DNA of 64,000 bases from Corynebacterium freiburgense (GCF_030408815.1 NZ_CP047355.1:496001-560000), one strand, 5' to 3'. Shown: positions 1 to 8,491, counted from the stretch's first letter. Numbers and translations are program-made. Notes: a model not told the origin generated them from the sequence alone.

Positions 1-200
1 AAGACGAAACGGGGCTGATAAATATTATGATTAGCCCCGGACTTTGGCACCGCCAACGAAGACTTGCGCGCACCTCAAAAGCCCTGATAGTTCGAGGAAT
101 TGTGCAAAATGCCTCAGGGGCGGCAACAATTATTGCGGATAAACTCGAGGCACTTGAACCTGCAGAATTCCTTCACCGAGGATCTCGTGATTTCCGCTAG
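1..200 (+). CDS. dnaE2: Error-prone DNA polymerase DnaE2, C-terminal end (partial)
   Basis: This is the last 65 codons of a gene that begins before the window; reading starts at base 3 and stops at TAG 198-200. The translation includes DETGLINIMISPGLW, then RQRRLARTSKALIVRG, then NASGAATIIADKLEAL, and ends GSRDFR. This is the characteristic C-terminal OB-fold tail of DnaE2/ImuC, the alpha-subunit-like translesion polymerase that acts with ImuA' and ImuB in damage-induced mutagenesis. Only four bases separate its stop from the stop of the convergent ABC permease gene. It is too short, and lacks a start, to be picked up by a simple ORF finder. Family call is from memory of the conserved tail; the catalytic domain is outside the window. 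Confidence 0.88.
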   Translation, partial: DETGLINIMISPGLWHRQRRLARTSKALIVRGIVQNASGAATIIADKLEALEPAEFLHRGSRDFR

Positions 201-204
201 TTTA

Positions 205-882
205 TTACCACCGGAATTTTTTAAAAGCCAAGGCAGCTGCGGTGATTGCAATGGCAAGAAGGATATAAAACGATACTGCTACTTCTTGAAGGGCGGCGCC
301 TTCCCATAATCCAGTCAACATTGAAGTTGTTTGCCAAGTGGGCGAGTACTGCGCATATTGTTTTGGAAGTGTAATAACCCCAGAGGTAAGCATCAATACG
401 ATCATTAATAGATTGCCAGCAATATTTGCGGTTTTGTTATTTGGGAAGATCGATGAAAGCAATATTCCTAGCGATTGAAAAGCGAGTAATGCTAGTAGTA
501 CACCGCCAATAATTGGTGGCAATGCTCCTTGTGGAGGTGCATTAAATACAAACCATCCAAGTGCCAATGTGCCTACTATACTGCAAAGAAGAACTAGTAG
601 ATCGACAATAAGTAATGCGGAAATAATAGTGCGGGAGCGTAATGTAGTGATTCGTAGTCGATCAAATACCCCGTCTTCCCGCAATGCAATAATATTTTGA
701 GGAATTAAGAAGGTGCCCCATATGGACAATGCGATAGCGGGGTAGGCGTAAAATACAGTTTGCTCCGGAAAGAAATGGCTCATTACTGCAAATAAACAAG
801 GTGTAAACAATAATGCGAATATACTTGCCGGGTGGCGGAGCCGGCATCGAAGGAAAATAGAGATTACACGTAGATAGGTCAT
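205..882 (-). CDS. ABC-2 type transporter permease
   Basis: A 225-residue integral membrane protein with about six hydrophobic segments and the ABC-2 permease layout: short cytoplasmic N-terminus, segment 1 near residues 20-40, a conserved loop with REDGVFDRLR near residue 70, then four closely spaced segments and a last one near 200-220 ending KKFRW. It is the membrane half of an exporter with the ATPase encoded just upstream; its ATG overlaps the ATPase stop by four bases, so the two are translationally coupled. ABC-2 systems usually export drugs, lipids or polysaccharide; the substrate cannot be told from sequence. It converges on dnaE2. Confidence 0.85.
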   Translation of the reverse strand: MTYLRVISIFLRCRLRHPASIFALLFTPCLFAVMSHFFPEQTVFYAYPAIALSIWGTFLIPQNIIALREDGVFDRLRITTLRSRTIISALLIVDLLVLLCSIVGTLALGWFVFNAPPQGALPPIIGGVLLALLAFQSLGILLSSIFPNNKTANIAGNLLMIVLMLTSGVITLPKQYAQYSPTWQTTSMLTGLWEGAALQEVAVSFYILLAIAITAAALAFKKFRW

Positions 883-1805
883 GAGGCTTTTTGTTCCTCA
901 TGAATGCGGCGGCCAGTCAGATTATAAAAAACGTCGGAGAATTTAGGTTCTGTGATTTCTAAATCTGTTACCTGAATGCCATAGGCGGCGAGGTGCGCTA
1001 ATATTCGGTGTACAAAACCACCTTGGCCGTACACTGTCAGTGAAAGTCCTTCTTGAACAATTCTGGTAACGCCAGCCAGTTCTTGAATGTTTGGCCCCTG
1101 ACCAAGTGGCTGATCTAGAGAGAGGAACGCAGCTGATTCACCTACGCAACCACGAATAAGGCTAGGAGCCGACCCAAACGCAAGGCATTTTCCATGGTCA
1201 ATAATGCCCACTCGATCGCACCGATGTTCTGCCTCGTCAAGATCGCGGGTGGCAAGCAAAACGGAGGTGCCATAATCGCACATAAGGTTAATGGCTTCCC
1301 AGATGTCTTCGTGCTCTTCGGTGGATAGGGAGTGCGTGAGTTCGTCGAGTACTAAAAGTTCCGGCTGGTGCAAAAACGAAAGTCCAATAGAGAGTTTTTG
1401 TTGTTCTGGTGCCGTAAGTCGGTGAACGGGTGTTCGTTTTACGGTGTCTAAATTCAGTGAGGTTAGAAGATCATTCCAAGGAACTACCCTGTTATATAGG
1501 GTGGAGAAAAACCTCATATGTTCTGCCACGGTAAGGCGTGGAATTAAAGCAGGTGTTTGAGTCTGTATTCCAATGCGCGGAGCGATGGAATGATGATCTG
1601 CAATGGGGTGTTTTCCAAAGACTTCGATTGTTCCTTTTGTCGGACTATCCAAGCCAATAATGCAGCGCAAAAGAGTGGTTTTACCTGCCCCGATAGGTCC
1701 AAGAATGCCGAGTATTTCACCTTCCTCGATTTGGAAGGAAACGTTCTGTAATGCCAGCGTGTCACCAAATTGGCGCGTGACATTCTTGCAGAGAACTATC
1801 GGCAT
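879..1805 (-). CDS. ABC transporter ATP-binding protein, unusual signature motif
   Basis: A 308-residue ATPase that would energise the downstream ABC-2 permease. Walker A is GPIGAGKTTL (about residues 36-45); Walker B is LLVLDELT, with Leu where most exporters have Pro; the switch region reads LLATRDLDEAEH, so the usual H-loop His is not evident. The signature normally written LSGGQ is replaced by LTAPEQQKLS, a strong deviation. A C-terminal accessory domain of about 90 residues follows. The chosen ATG has GAAAGGAATC eight bases upstream; an in-frame ATG seven codons earlier lacks a Shine-Dalgarno sequence. Function as an exporter is inferred from the partner; degenerate motifs could mean slow hydrolysis or a regulatory role. 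Confidence 0.85.
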   Translation of the reverse strand: MPIVLCKNVTRQFGDTLALQNVSFQIEEGEILGILGPIGAGKTTLLRCIIGLDSPTKGTIEVFGKHPIADHHSIAPRIGIQTQTPALIPRLTVAEHMRFFSTLYNRVVPWNDLLTSLNLDTVKRTPVHRLTAPEQQKLSIGLSFLHQPELLVLDELTHSLSTEEHEDIWEAINLMCDYGTSVLLATRDLDEAEHRCDRVGIIDHGKCLAFGSAPSLIRGCVGESAAFLSLDQPLGQGPNIQELAGVTRIVQEGLSLTVYGQGGFVHRILAHLAAYGIQVTDLEITEPKFSDVFYNLTGRRIHEEQKAS

Positions 1806-2123
1806 CGAGATTCCTTTCCATAGCAATTATGAAGGGTGCAGACAGGTGAGGGTGAATGACGGGGGCACTAGCAAGTCGCATCCTGCGGATTTCTTATTGG
1901 TAGAAGCATCGCTTCGATGTTTGAATCGAAAACCATTGCATAGAGAATAAGCCTTTTGGGTGGAATGTTTACACTCCAACCAAAAGGAGCTAGAACTTAT
2001 GAGGGACCCCGACCAAAATAGTAGACTATATGCTACTTTATAGTTCATTATCTACCAAGCGTTCCGTGATTTCTGGGCAATATCTGCAAAAGCTTTGGAG
2101 ATTATTGATGGCATACTTTGGGT
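1806..2123. other. Divergent intergenic region with small possible ORFs
   Basis: About 320 bases separate the ABC ATPase and the PH-domain gene and must hold both promoters. A 14-codon ORF (1999-2043) follows a strong AAAAGGAG nine bases upstream of its ATG. The inverted repeat ACTATA/TATAGT spans 2026-2045. A seven-codon ORF starts at 2107 behind GGAG and overlaps the ATG of the PH-domain gene. No clear terminator is visible. No longer gene is supported here. Confidence 0.4.
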
Positions 2124-2585
2124 ATGAATGAGTCGATGAATCCGGTTTCGTCCTCGCTAGTTAAAGCAAGGTACCTTTCGCGTCTGCCGTGGGTCATGGT
2201 GTTCGTTATTGCAGCACTTATAGGCGCATGGTGGTTGACTCCCTGGTTGTACATTGCAGTTGGATTCTTTGTGACGTGGCTGATCTGGCTGGTATGGCTC
2301 ATTCCTGTACAGGTTCGAAATATGGGATGGCTGGAAACCCCCGATGAATTGCTTATTACTAAGGGGAAATTTTGGCACACCTATACGGTCGTGCCATATG
2401 GACGTATTCAGTTTGTGGATGTTACGGCGGGGCCAATAGCAAAACTTTTTGGATTGAAAACGGTGGAGCTGCACACGGCGTCATCAAGCTCAGATTCAGA
2501 GATTGTTGGGCTTGAGGCGGACATTGCCGACGCCCTGCGCGACCGCTTAGCCGTCCAGGCTCGGGAGAGGATGCGTGGGCTGTGA
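2124..2585 (+). CDS. PH-domain membrane protein (bPH2/DUF304, YdbS-like)
   Basis: A 153-residue protein with two adjacent transmembrane segments (about residues 22-65, WVMVFVIAALIGAWW and WLYIAVGFFVTWLIW) followed by one bacterial pleckstrin-homology domain of the DUF304 type: W-x-P-x-E-L-L-I-T-K-G-x-F then V-P-Y-G-R-I-Q-F-V-D-V-T-x-G-P-I, the hallmark of the family. It overlaps the next, larger PH-domain gene by GTGA, as ydbS does ydbT in Bacillus subtilis, where the pair has been linked to protection from a bacteriocin. That role here is only analogy. Start is uncertain: ATG 2124 has no good Shine-Dalgarno, TTG 2118 and ATG 2136 are alternatives, and translation may be coupled to a tiny upstream ORF. 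Confidence 0.85.
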   Translation: MNESMNPVSSSLVKARYLSRLPWVMVFVIAALIGAWWLTPWLYIAVGFFVTWLIWLVWLIPVQVRNMGWLETPDELLITKGKFWHTYTVVPYGRIQFVDVTAGPIAKLFGLKTVELHTASSSSDSEIVGLEADIADALRDRLAVQARERMRGL

Positions 2586-3937
2586 AAACATACCGGAAGG
2601 TGCATAAACTCACACCACTTTTAATGTTTTGGCAGATTATTCTCGCGGCAATTGCGATAGTGGTTGTGAACCTTAATGGGCAAACGTTGCGCGAGATTTG
2701 GCTATATATTCACAATGTAAGTGGGTTTTCCTGGGGTGCTATCGCCGTAAGTATTGTTGCCTTCCTGCTAATCTGTGCGCTTGTGTGGGGGGTTTCCTAT
2801 ATTTGGTGGAGAGCATATGGGTATTCGCTGGACGGTGAAGAAATATCGGTAAAAAGTGGTGTGTTGAATACGAAACTGCGCACTGCTCGGTATGACAGAA
2901 TCCAAGCGGTTGATGTTGTTGAAAACGTTATTTCTCGCATTTTTAGAGTTGCCGCTATTCGAGTGGAAACGGCGGGCGGTAATGATTCTGTTATTAAAAT
3001 TGCGTATTTAAATGCACAGGTTGCTCGGGATGTGCGGGATGAAATCTTACAGGCCCGCCGAGGTGAGCATCAAAAAGAATATATGCAAAAACCCGACAAC
3101 AATACAGGCAATGGGGACGAATCACGCTATACGGAAAGCCAAGAGATTATTGCCCCAATTCCAATCCAACGAAGTATTGCTGCCGCAGTATTACTCACTG
3201 GGCCCACTACCATTATCGCAGTGACGGCCGGTGTGGTTGGTGGCCCCGCGATTCTTCTTCCGGCATTAGTCGCCCTAGTGCAGCAGCTTTGGGACGTTAT
3301 TGATCGCAGCTGGAATTTCACTGCCACCCTGGATGATGATGTTTTACACGTAAGTTATGGGCTAGCAGATAAACGCAAGCAATCTATTCCGCTCGGTAGA
3401 ATTCATGCTGTGCAAATACGCCAACCACTATTATGGCGTTTGTGCGGGTGGTGGCGTGTTGATGTTTCTATTGCGGGCTATGCAGTGAAAGATAAGCGCG
3501 CTGGGACCACTAGATTGCTTCCGGTTGGGACGAAAGCCCAGGCGCTTGAACTAGTTTCAATCATTTCCCCGCTTGATTATGCGGAATTGGAAGAGTATGC
3601 GGCACCAGAAGGCTTTTGTAAACCTGATTTCCTAAGTCCTGTACGGGCACGTTGGATTTCCCCGATTGATTTTTCCCGACAAGCAGTAACACTGTTGGGG
3701 CATGCGGTAATACTTCACCAAGGGCGGTTGAGCCGTTGTGTAAAGATAATTCACCCATCCCATATTCAAGAGTTAAGCCGCGTGCGGGGTCCCATTCAAC
3801 GACTACTCCAGCTTGATTCAGTGCGGCTCGATCTTGTGAGTGGCCCGGTTCGAATGACTGCTCATGATTTAGACCCAGCGGATTCCGAGTTGCTTATGCG
3901 TGAACTCCGAGGCCGAAAGCTGCCGATTATGCGATGA
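2582..3937 (+). CDS. Multi-PH-domain membrane protein (DUF304, YdbT-like)
   Basis: A 451-residue membrane protein with three PH-like modules and paired transmembrane segments. The first pair lies near residues 15-75; the first PH module has SVKSGVLNTKLRTARYDRIQAVDVVENVISR; a second pair (about 200-235) precedes the module with VSYGLADKRKQSIPLGRIHAVQIRQPLLWRL; the third (about 340-440) ends in a helical region with DPADSELLMRELRGR. This matches the usual two-protein YdbS/YdbT arrangement. It starts at a GTG overlapping the previous stop by four bases. Likely a membrane complex with its partner. Function unknown; envelope stress or bacteriocin protection is a family-level suggestion only. Confidence 0.85.
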   Translation: MKTYRKVHKLTPLLMFWQIILAAIAIVVVNLNGQTLREIWLYIHNVSGFSWGAIAVSIVAFLLICALVWGVSYIWWRAYGYSLDGEEISVKSGVLNTKLRTARYDRIQAVDVVENVISRIFRVAAIRVETAGGNDSVIKIAYLNAQVARDVRDEILQARRGEHQKEYMQKPDNNTGNGDESRYTESQEIIAPIPIQRSIAAAVLLTGPTTIIAVTAGVVGGPAILLPALVALVQQLWDVIDRSWNFTATLDDDVLHVSYGLADKRKQSIPLGRIHAVQIRQPLLWRLCGWWRVDVSIAGYAVKDKRAGTTRLLPVGTKAQALELVSIISPLDYAELEEYAAPEGFCKPDFLSPVRARWISPIDFSRQAVTLLGHAVILHQGRLSRCVKIIHPSHIQELSRVRGPIQRLLQLDSVRLDLVSGPVRMTAHDLDPADSELLMRELRGRKLPIMR

Positions 3938-3943
3938 TTTTAG

Positions 3944-4810
3944 GTGAACACGTTCACTAAACTGTGTGACATGACTAGAATTCGTAGCTGGTGCTTTTCG
4001 CATCCCTTGGTCGTGTTTATCGCTATTACATACATTGGATCTTGGGTGATGTGGAGCCCGATGTGGCTATCTGAAAACGGTTTGGGGGTTTTGTCCTTTA
4101 AACTCACCTTTGGTGAAATTGCATTGTGGAATCAGGCCGGTCTTTTCGCCGGCCCTTTTTTAGCAGGATTTCTAGTGCGGTTTTGGCTTCAAGGTAGGCA
4201 AGGAGTCCGCGAACTTTGGCGGCAAACTTTTCATTGGAAAGCGTATCCACTGTCATATTTGACGGCACTTATTGGTGTCCCTGTGGCGATTATTTGTGCA
4301 TATATTTTCACTTCTGGAATAGATGTTTTAGCGGGGCCTTTTATTGTTTTCGTTCCGCTATATGTTTTGTTTTTTATTGGTGGACCGCTTCAAGAGGAGC
4401 CTGGTTGGCGAGGCGTCGCGTTACCTCTAATGCAGCAACGTTGGCATCCACTCACTGCGGCGTTCTTTCTGGGCATTGTGCATTGCTTCTGGCACACTCC
4501 ATTGTTTTTTGTTGAAGATTGGGATTCAGACGGGTTGGGAATCTCGCACTTGGCATCATATTTTGTTTTGGTGGTGGCGCTTTCCGTAGTGCTTTGCTGG
4601 CTGGCTAATCGCGAACAGGGCAATATTCTAACTGCGATCATTGCGCACAATGGGGTGAATTGGGGATTGATGACCGTAGGTGAGCCTGCGAATTTATGGC
4701 CTGCGGCATTGGCATTAGTTCTATTAGCCCTGCTGGTGGCGGTGTTTCGTGGTCCACGTCTTGATGCCCAAGAACCGTTGAACCATAAAGTTCAACCCAT
4801 TGAAAAATAA
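3944..4810 (+). CDS. CPBP family intramembrane glutamic endopeptidase (Abi/CAAX-like)
   Basis: A 288-residue polytopic membrane protein with all CPBP motifs: QEEPGWRGVALP (motif 1, EExxxR, about residues 151-162), FFLGIVHCFWH (motif 2, FxxxH form, about 177-187) and IIAHNGVNWG (motif 3, HxxxN form, near 230). In the family these residues form the intramembrane active site; known members process prenylated proteins in eukaryotes or serve as bacteriocin self-immunity proteins in bacteria. It follows the YdbS/YdbT-like pair by six bases, so an operon with a shared envelope or immunity role is plausible but inferred. GTG 3944 gives the full N-terminus; ATG 3971 is an alternative. Confidence 0.88.
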   Translation: MNTFTKLCDMTRIRSWCFSHPLVVFIAITYIGSWVMWSPMWLSENGLGVLSFKLTFGEIALWNQAGLFAGPFLAGFLVRFWLQGRQGVRELWRQTFHWKAYPLSYLTALIGVPVAIICAYIFTSGIDVLAGPFIVFVPLYVLFFIGGPLQEEPGWRGVALPLMQQRWHPLTAAFFLGIVHCFWHTPLFFVEDWDSDGLGISHLASYFVLVVALSVVLCWLANREQGNILTAIIAHNGVNWGLMTVGEPANLWPAALALVLLALLVAVFRGPRLDAQEPLNHKVQPIEK

Positions 4811-4838
4811 ATTTTCAATCCGTGGCAGACTTGGCTAG

Positions 4839-4846
4839 ACTCGAGT
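4839..4846. promoter_or_regulatory. Possible control region upstream of mntA (short palindrome)
   Basis: The 91 bases before mntA contain the 8-bp palindrome ACTCGAGT, next to a TAGACT that could act as a -10 hexamer. MntR of related species represses the mnt operon, so an operator is expected here, but I cannot match a known MntR consensus. Low confidence. Confidence 0.25.
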
Positions 4847-4901
4847 TGAACTTATCAGTTTGCATTATTTGAACGTTTGTCTTTCGTGAGGTCATGCCCA
4901 G

Positions 4902-6041
4902 ATGAACAGGAAACATTTACTTCTGTCACTGCCAATAGCGTCATTACTACTCGCTTCTTGTGGAACCGCTGAAGTTGCGGAACCAGTGGCTGGGGATTCC
5001 GGAAATGCGGTCAAGGTCGTTGCCTCAACCACCCAGATTTGTGATTACGTAACCCAGATTGCTTCGGGAGGTGAACTTGGTTTTACCAAAACTGACGCAG
5101 CAGGTAAGACCACAAAAGAGAACGAATCTGCGCCTCAGCAATTGAAATTGACGTGCTTATTGGCGCCGAACGCATCCGCTCATGATCATGAAATGACCCG
5201 TGAACAAATGAGTGCATTGGCTGATGCCGATGTGTTGTTTGTCAATGGTGTGGACCTTGAACATTTCCTAGATGATGCAATCTCATCATCGGGCTTTCAT
5301 GGAACTCTTGGGGTGACCACGGGTGTGCTTTCCGCTGCCGATAAAGATGATTTGGCTGCTCAGGAGGAGAAAGAAAAAGATTTGCCATACACCGTGAATC
5401 GCGGTGAGCAGCAAGTCGCCGTTGAGGAGTGGCCATTCGCTCCGGAGCCAGGCGAAGAAGCGGAATTCCGTTATGATCCACACGTTTGGACTAATCCAAA
5501 GTTTGCTTCCATCCAGGTAGCCAATATTGGACATGTACTTTCAAATACCGCCCCAGATGCTGAAAAGATCTTTGAAAAGCAGGTCAAAGATTACCAAGCG
5601 AAACTTGCCGCGCTGGATACTTGGTCCAAGGAATCCTTCCAATCTGTAGATCAAAAGCACCGCGTGCTATTTACTTCTCATGATGCCTTTGGATACCTTT
5701 CCAACGCCTATGACATTGAGTTTGTTGGTGCCGCGCTTTCCGATTTTAATGAGCAACAAGACGCAACTGCAGAGCATATCCGTAAAGCCTCTGAACAGGT
5801 AAAACAATCGGGTGCTGTGGCATTATTTGCGGAGAATTCAAATAATTCCAAGTCTATTGAAGCGATCGCAAAAGCCGCTGGAGTTAAAGCTGTTATTGGT
5901 GACGATGCCCTCTATGGTGACTCTCTCGGGCCAGCAGATTCCGATGGCGAAACCTATATTGGTTCGATCGTGCATAATGTGAACACATTAGTGAAAGCTT
6001 GGGACGGTAAACCTGCGGAGCTTCCGAAAGAACTTTCATGA
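4902..6041 (+). CDS. mntA: Manganese (metal) ABC transporter substrate-binding lipoprotein MntA
   Basis: A 379-residue lipoprotein of the cluster A-I (ZnuA/PsaA/MntC) metal-binding family. The signal peptide ends in the lipobox LLASC, giving Cys near residue 19 for lipid attachment. Candidate metal ligands are the His residues in NASAHDHEM, DPHVWTNP and FTSHDAFGYL, plus the late acidic GDDALYGDSLGP where the family has its last Asp. An insertion rich in Glu and Lys (about residues 150-190) replaces the His-rich loop of zinc-specific members. It captures the metal ion outside the membrane and delivers it to MntCD. It is first in mntABCD-mntR, and its TGA overlaps the mntB ATG. Manganese specificity is inferred from the linked mntR. 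Confidence 0.88.
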   Translation: MNRKHLLLSLPIASLLLASCGTAEVAEPVAGDSGNAVKVVASTTQICDYVTQIASGGELGFTKTDAAGKTTKENESAPQQLKLTCLLAPNASAHDHEMTREQMSALADADVLFVNGVDLEHFLDDAISSSGFHGTLGVTTGVLSAADKDDLAAQEEKEKDLPYTVNRGEQQVAVEEWPFAPEPGEEAEFRYDPHVWTNPKFASIQVANIGHVLSNTAPDAEKIFEKQVKDYQAKLAALDTWSKESFQSVDQKHRVLFTSHDAFGYLSNAYDIEFVGAALSDFNEQQDATAEHIRKASEQVKQSGAVALFAENSNNSKSIEAIAKAAGVKAVIGDDALYGDSLGPADSDGETYIGSIVHNVNTLVKAWDGKPAELPKELS

Positions 6042-6721
6042 GCCAGCCAACATTGGAGTTTCAACATGCGTCTTTTGCGTATGCGAAAACTCCCGTGCTT
6101 TTCGGCGTCACCGGCCGTGTGTTCCCAGGTGAGGCGTTGGCGCTCATTGGGCCGAATGGCGCGGGAAAGACAACATTATTGCGGGGGATCCTCGGTGAAG
6201 TCCGCCTGATCGACGGTACGATGCATCGGACGCCTGGTCGATTAGGATATGTCCCACAATCTGCAGATTTAGACTTAACGTTTCCAATTTCAGTGCGGCA
6301 AGTTGTAGAGCTGGGGCTACTTGGAGTGCGCCGTTCACAACGGCGCGTGCGTGTCGACGCCGCCCTTGACCGCGTTGGCTTACTGGCTGCGGCGTCGAAA
6401 CGCTTTGGGGATCTCTCTGGTGGCCAGCGTCAACGAGTTTTGCTTGCCAGGGCGCTTGTATGCGAACCCAATCTTATTTTGTTGGATGAACCGATGAATG
6501 GGTTGGATGAGCCTAATCGGGTAGCGCTGCTGGAAACTATTGAGCATGCAAAGCAGCAGGGGGTGGCGGTGGTTGCCTCTACGCACGATCTCCGGTTAGC
6601 CGAGGAAACTTGTGAAAAAGTCGCATTGCTTGCAGGTGAGCAAATTGCTTTTGGACCTCTAGAAGAAGTGCTATCGGATGTAAATATTGAACGAGCATAC
6701 GGGGGTGGGTGGCGTGCTTGA
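6038..6721 (+). CDS. mntB: Manganese ABC transporter ATPase MntB
   Basis: A 227-residue ATPase for the mnt importer. Walker A is GPNGAGKT (residues 38-45), the signature LSGGQRQRV lies near residue 127, Walker B is LILLDEP, and the H-loop is STHD. Q-loop sequence YVPQSADLDLTFP is typical of the manganese/zinc (cluster A-I) ATPases. The length is a little short for the family but all motifs are present. It overlaps mntA by four bases and mntC by eight, so the whole cassette is likely made from one coupled message. Confidence 0.9.
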   Translation: MSQPTLEFQHASFAYAKTPVLFGVTGRVFPGEALALIGPNGAGKTTLLRGILGEVRLIDGTMHRTPGRLGYVPQSADLDLTFPISVRQVVELGLLGVRRSQRRVRVDAALDRVGLLAAASKRFGDLSGGQRQRVLLARALVCEPNLILLDEPMNGLDEPNRVALLETIEHAKQQGVAVVASTHDLRLAEETCEKVALLAGEQIAFGPLEEVLSDVNIERAYGGGWRA

Positions 6722-7577
6722 GACACTACGTCAACTTTGCCTCTCTATCCCATTTCTCGCTCCAGTTTCCGATGCCACGTTTGTGTTTCGGCCATTTGTT
6801 CTTTTGCTGATCTTGGGTATTACGGCAGGAATTGTTGGCGTATTGGTCAATCTGCGTTGCCTGGAATTTTCTGCGGAAGCAATGGTGCACTCCGTGTTTC
6901 CGGGAGTAGTGGCAGGTGCAGTTTTTGGTGGTGTGGATTGGATTATTCCTGGTGCCGCGCTAGCGGCAGTATTCGTAACGTTTGCATTAGTGGGAGTGCG
7001 GGCGGCATCCGAAGCAGGAACCGCGATTGTTTTAGCGACCTTTTTTGCTTTGGGTGTGGTGCTGTCACTGCGTTTTGGCGACCGATCCGGGCAATTAGAA
7101 GCCTTGATGTTTGGTCGGCTATTGGAAGTTACGGAACCGCGCCTTAGGGACGCGGTCCTTGTTTGCTGTATTGCGTTAGTGACATTGGCATTAACGTGGA
7201 AGCGCCAAGTGTTTTTAGCATTTGATCATCACGGGGCCCGAGCAGCCGGAGTGAATGTGTTTGCGATGGATGTGTGGATGAACGCGGCCATTGCTGCGGT
7301 AGTGGTTGCGGCGTCGTCAGCGATTGGTGTGCTGTTGGTGATTGGTTATCTTGTGGTTCCCGGAGCAGCCGCACGCCTACTTGCCACAAATATTCGAACT
7401 ATGGTTCCGTTGGCGATGTTTTTTGGGGTTACTGCAGGATATATAGGGCTGCTGGCATTGCATATTCCTGGCCCGATTTCGCCACAAGCAACCGTTGCAC
7501 TCGCAATGTGCGTTTTGTATGGTTTAGCGCTTGTTCTCCGCCAAGCTTTGCGAGGAGTGGGGGTGATGTCACAATGA
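6714..7577 (+). CDS. mntC: Manganese ABC transporter permease MntC
   Basis: A 287-residue ABC-3 family permease with eight to nine hydrophobic segments. It shows the family block RCLEFSAEAMVHSVFPGVVAG (positions about 50-70, here interrupted only for brevity), then the coupling-loop region FDHHGARAAGVNV and VVPGAAARLLA. The start chosen is GTG 6714 behind GGGGGTGG; a TTG nine codons upstream lies deep inside mntB and is less likely. It pairs with the product of the next gene to form a heterodimeric channel. The stop overlaps the mntD ATG. Confidence 0.88.
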   Translation: MLETLRQLCLSIPFLAPVSDATFVFRPFVLLLILGITAGIVGVLVNLRCLEFSAEAMVHSVFPGVVAGAVFGGVDWIIPGAALAAVFVTFALVGVRAASEAGTAIVLATFFALGVVLSLRFGDRSGQLEALMFGRLLEVTEPRLRDAVLVCCIALVTLALTWKRQVFLAFDHHGARAAGVNVFAMDVWMNAAIAAVVVAASSAIGVLLVIGYLVVPGAAARLLATNIRTMVPLAMFFGVTAGYIGLLALHIPGPISPQATVALAMCVLYGLALVLRQALRGVGVMSQ

Positions 7578-8491
7578 CGTCATTATGGGAAATCGTACGA
7601 TTGCCACTGTTAGAAGCCATAATTATTGGTGCACTATGCGGACTTGTAGGTGCGTTGGCGGTGCTTCGGCATCGAGTGTTTTTTGCGGAAGCCGTGACGC
7701 ATGGGGCGTTTCCAGGTGCGGTACTGGGCGTGGTAATTGCCGGGGCGTTTGGTTGGAATCTTTCCGCAGCATTATTTCTTGGCGCCGCCCTACTATGTGT
7801 TCCACTAGCCGTACTCATGTACGCATTGGCGCGTGTACCGGGGCAATCTTCGCAGGCGGCGGCGGGAATCATTATTACTCTTGGTTTTGCATTAGGTTAT
7901 TTTTTAGCCAAATGGTTTGCGCCTCTACCTATAAAAATCGAGGGCTTTCTTACTGGATCAATCCTCACTGTTCGCGCCGCTGATATTTGGGCGGCTGCCG
8001 GTGTACTTGCAATAGCCATTGCGGTGGTGGTGTTATATGGTGATCGTCTAGTATTTGTGTGTTTTGATCACGCTGGTTTTCGCGCTGCCGGGCATTCCCT
8101 TGCTATAGCAGAAACCCTGATACTGACGTTGATTGTGGCATGTATTGTGGTTGTTATTCCTGCGGTAGGCACAATAGTTTCTATTGCATTAATAGCCGCT
8201 CCTGCCGCTGCAATGAAGCCCTGGTTTTCGCGGACATGGAATTTCCTTATTGCTGCAGTAATTTCAGGGTCAATAATAAGTGTGGTGGGGCTTTTTCTAG
8301 CCGTAACGTTTGATCTTTCAGCGGGAGGAATGATCGCAATTGTCGCCGGCGTATTTTATATTATTTGTCTAAGTGCGCAATCATTAGGCGTAGGTTTGCA
8401 TTACACTAAAACGCATGGATGTCAGCCAGCTTCCGGAGAAAACTCAGGATTACCTCAAAACAGTATGGGACCTGTGCGAACGCACGGGTAA
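7574..8491 (+). CDS. mntD: Manganese ABC transporter permease MntD
   Basis: A 305-residue ABC-3 family permease paralogous to MntC: RHRVFFAEAVTHGAFPGAV near residue 33 and FDHAGFRAAGHSLAIAE near residue 165, with eight or more hydrophobic segments. The ATG overlaps the mntC stop (ATGA). The hydrophobic domain ends near codon 275; the last roughly 30 residues (HYTKTHGCQPASG and onward) look like read-through in a second frame of mntR, producing an unusual 77-base overlap. This tail is likely dispensable but is not a visible frameshift: both reading frames remain open. Confidence 0.87.
   Translation: MTSLWEIVRLPLLEAIIIGALCGLVGALAVLRHRVFFAEAVTHGAFPGAVLGVVIAGAFGWNLSAALFLGAALLCVPLAVLMYALARVPGQSSQAAAGIIITLGFALGYFLAKWFAPLPIKIEGFLTGSILTVRAADIWAAAGVLAIAIAVVVLYGDRLVFVCFDHAGFRAAGHSLAIAETLILTLIVACIVVVIPAVGTIVSIALIAAPAAAMKPWFSRTWNFLIAAVISGSIISVVGLFLAVTFDLSAGGMIAIVAGVFYIICLSAQSLGVGLHYTKTHGCQPASGENSGLPQNSMGPVRTHG

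Noticed and set aside
10..39. Inverted repeat CGGGGCT...AGCCCCG at the start of the window, looking like a terminator on the minus strand
   Set aside because: It lies inside the dnaE2 coding region, which reads cleanly through it, and the minus-strand permease gene ends almost 170 bases away.
1827..2048. 73-codon minus-strand ORF in the divergent region
   Set aside because: No ribosome site, no homology, and it covers both promoters.
7274..7573. Extension of mntD upstream by 100 codons within mntC
   Set aside because: It is a second frame of a conserved permease; ATG 7574 overlapping the mntC stop is the natural start.
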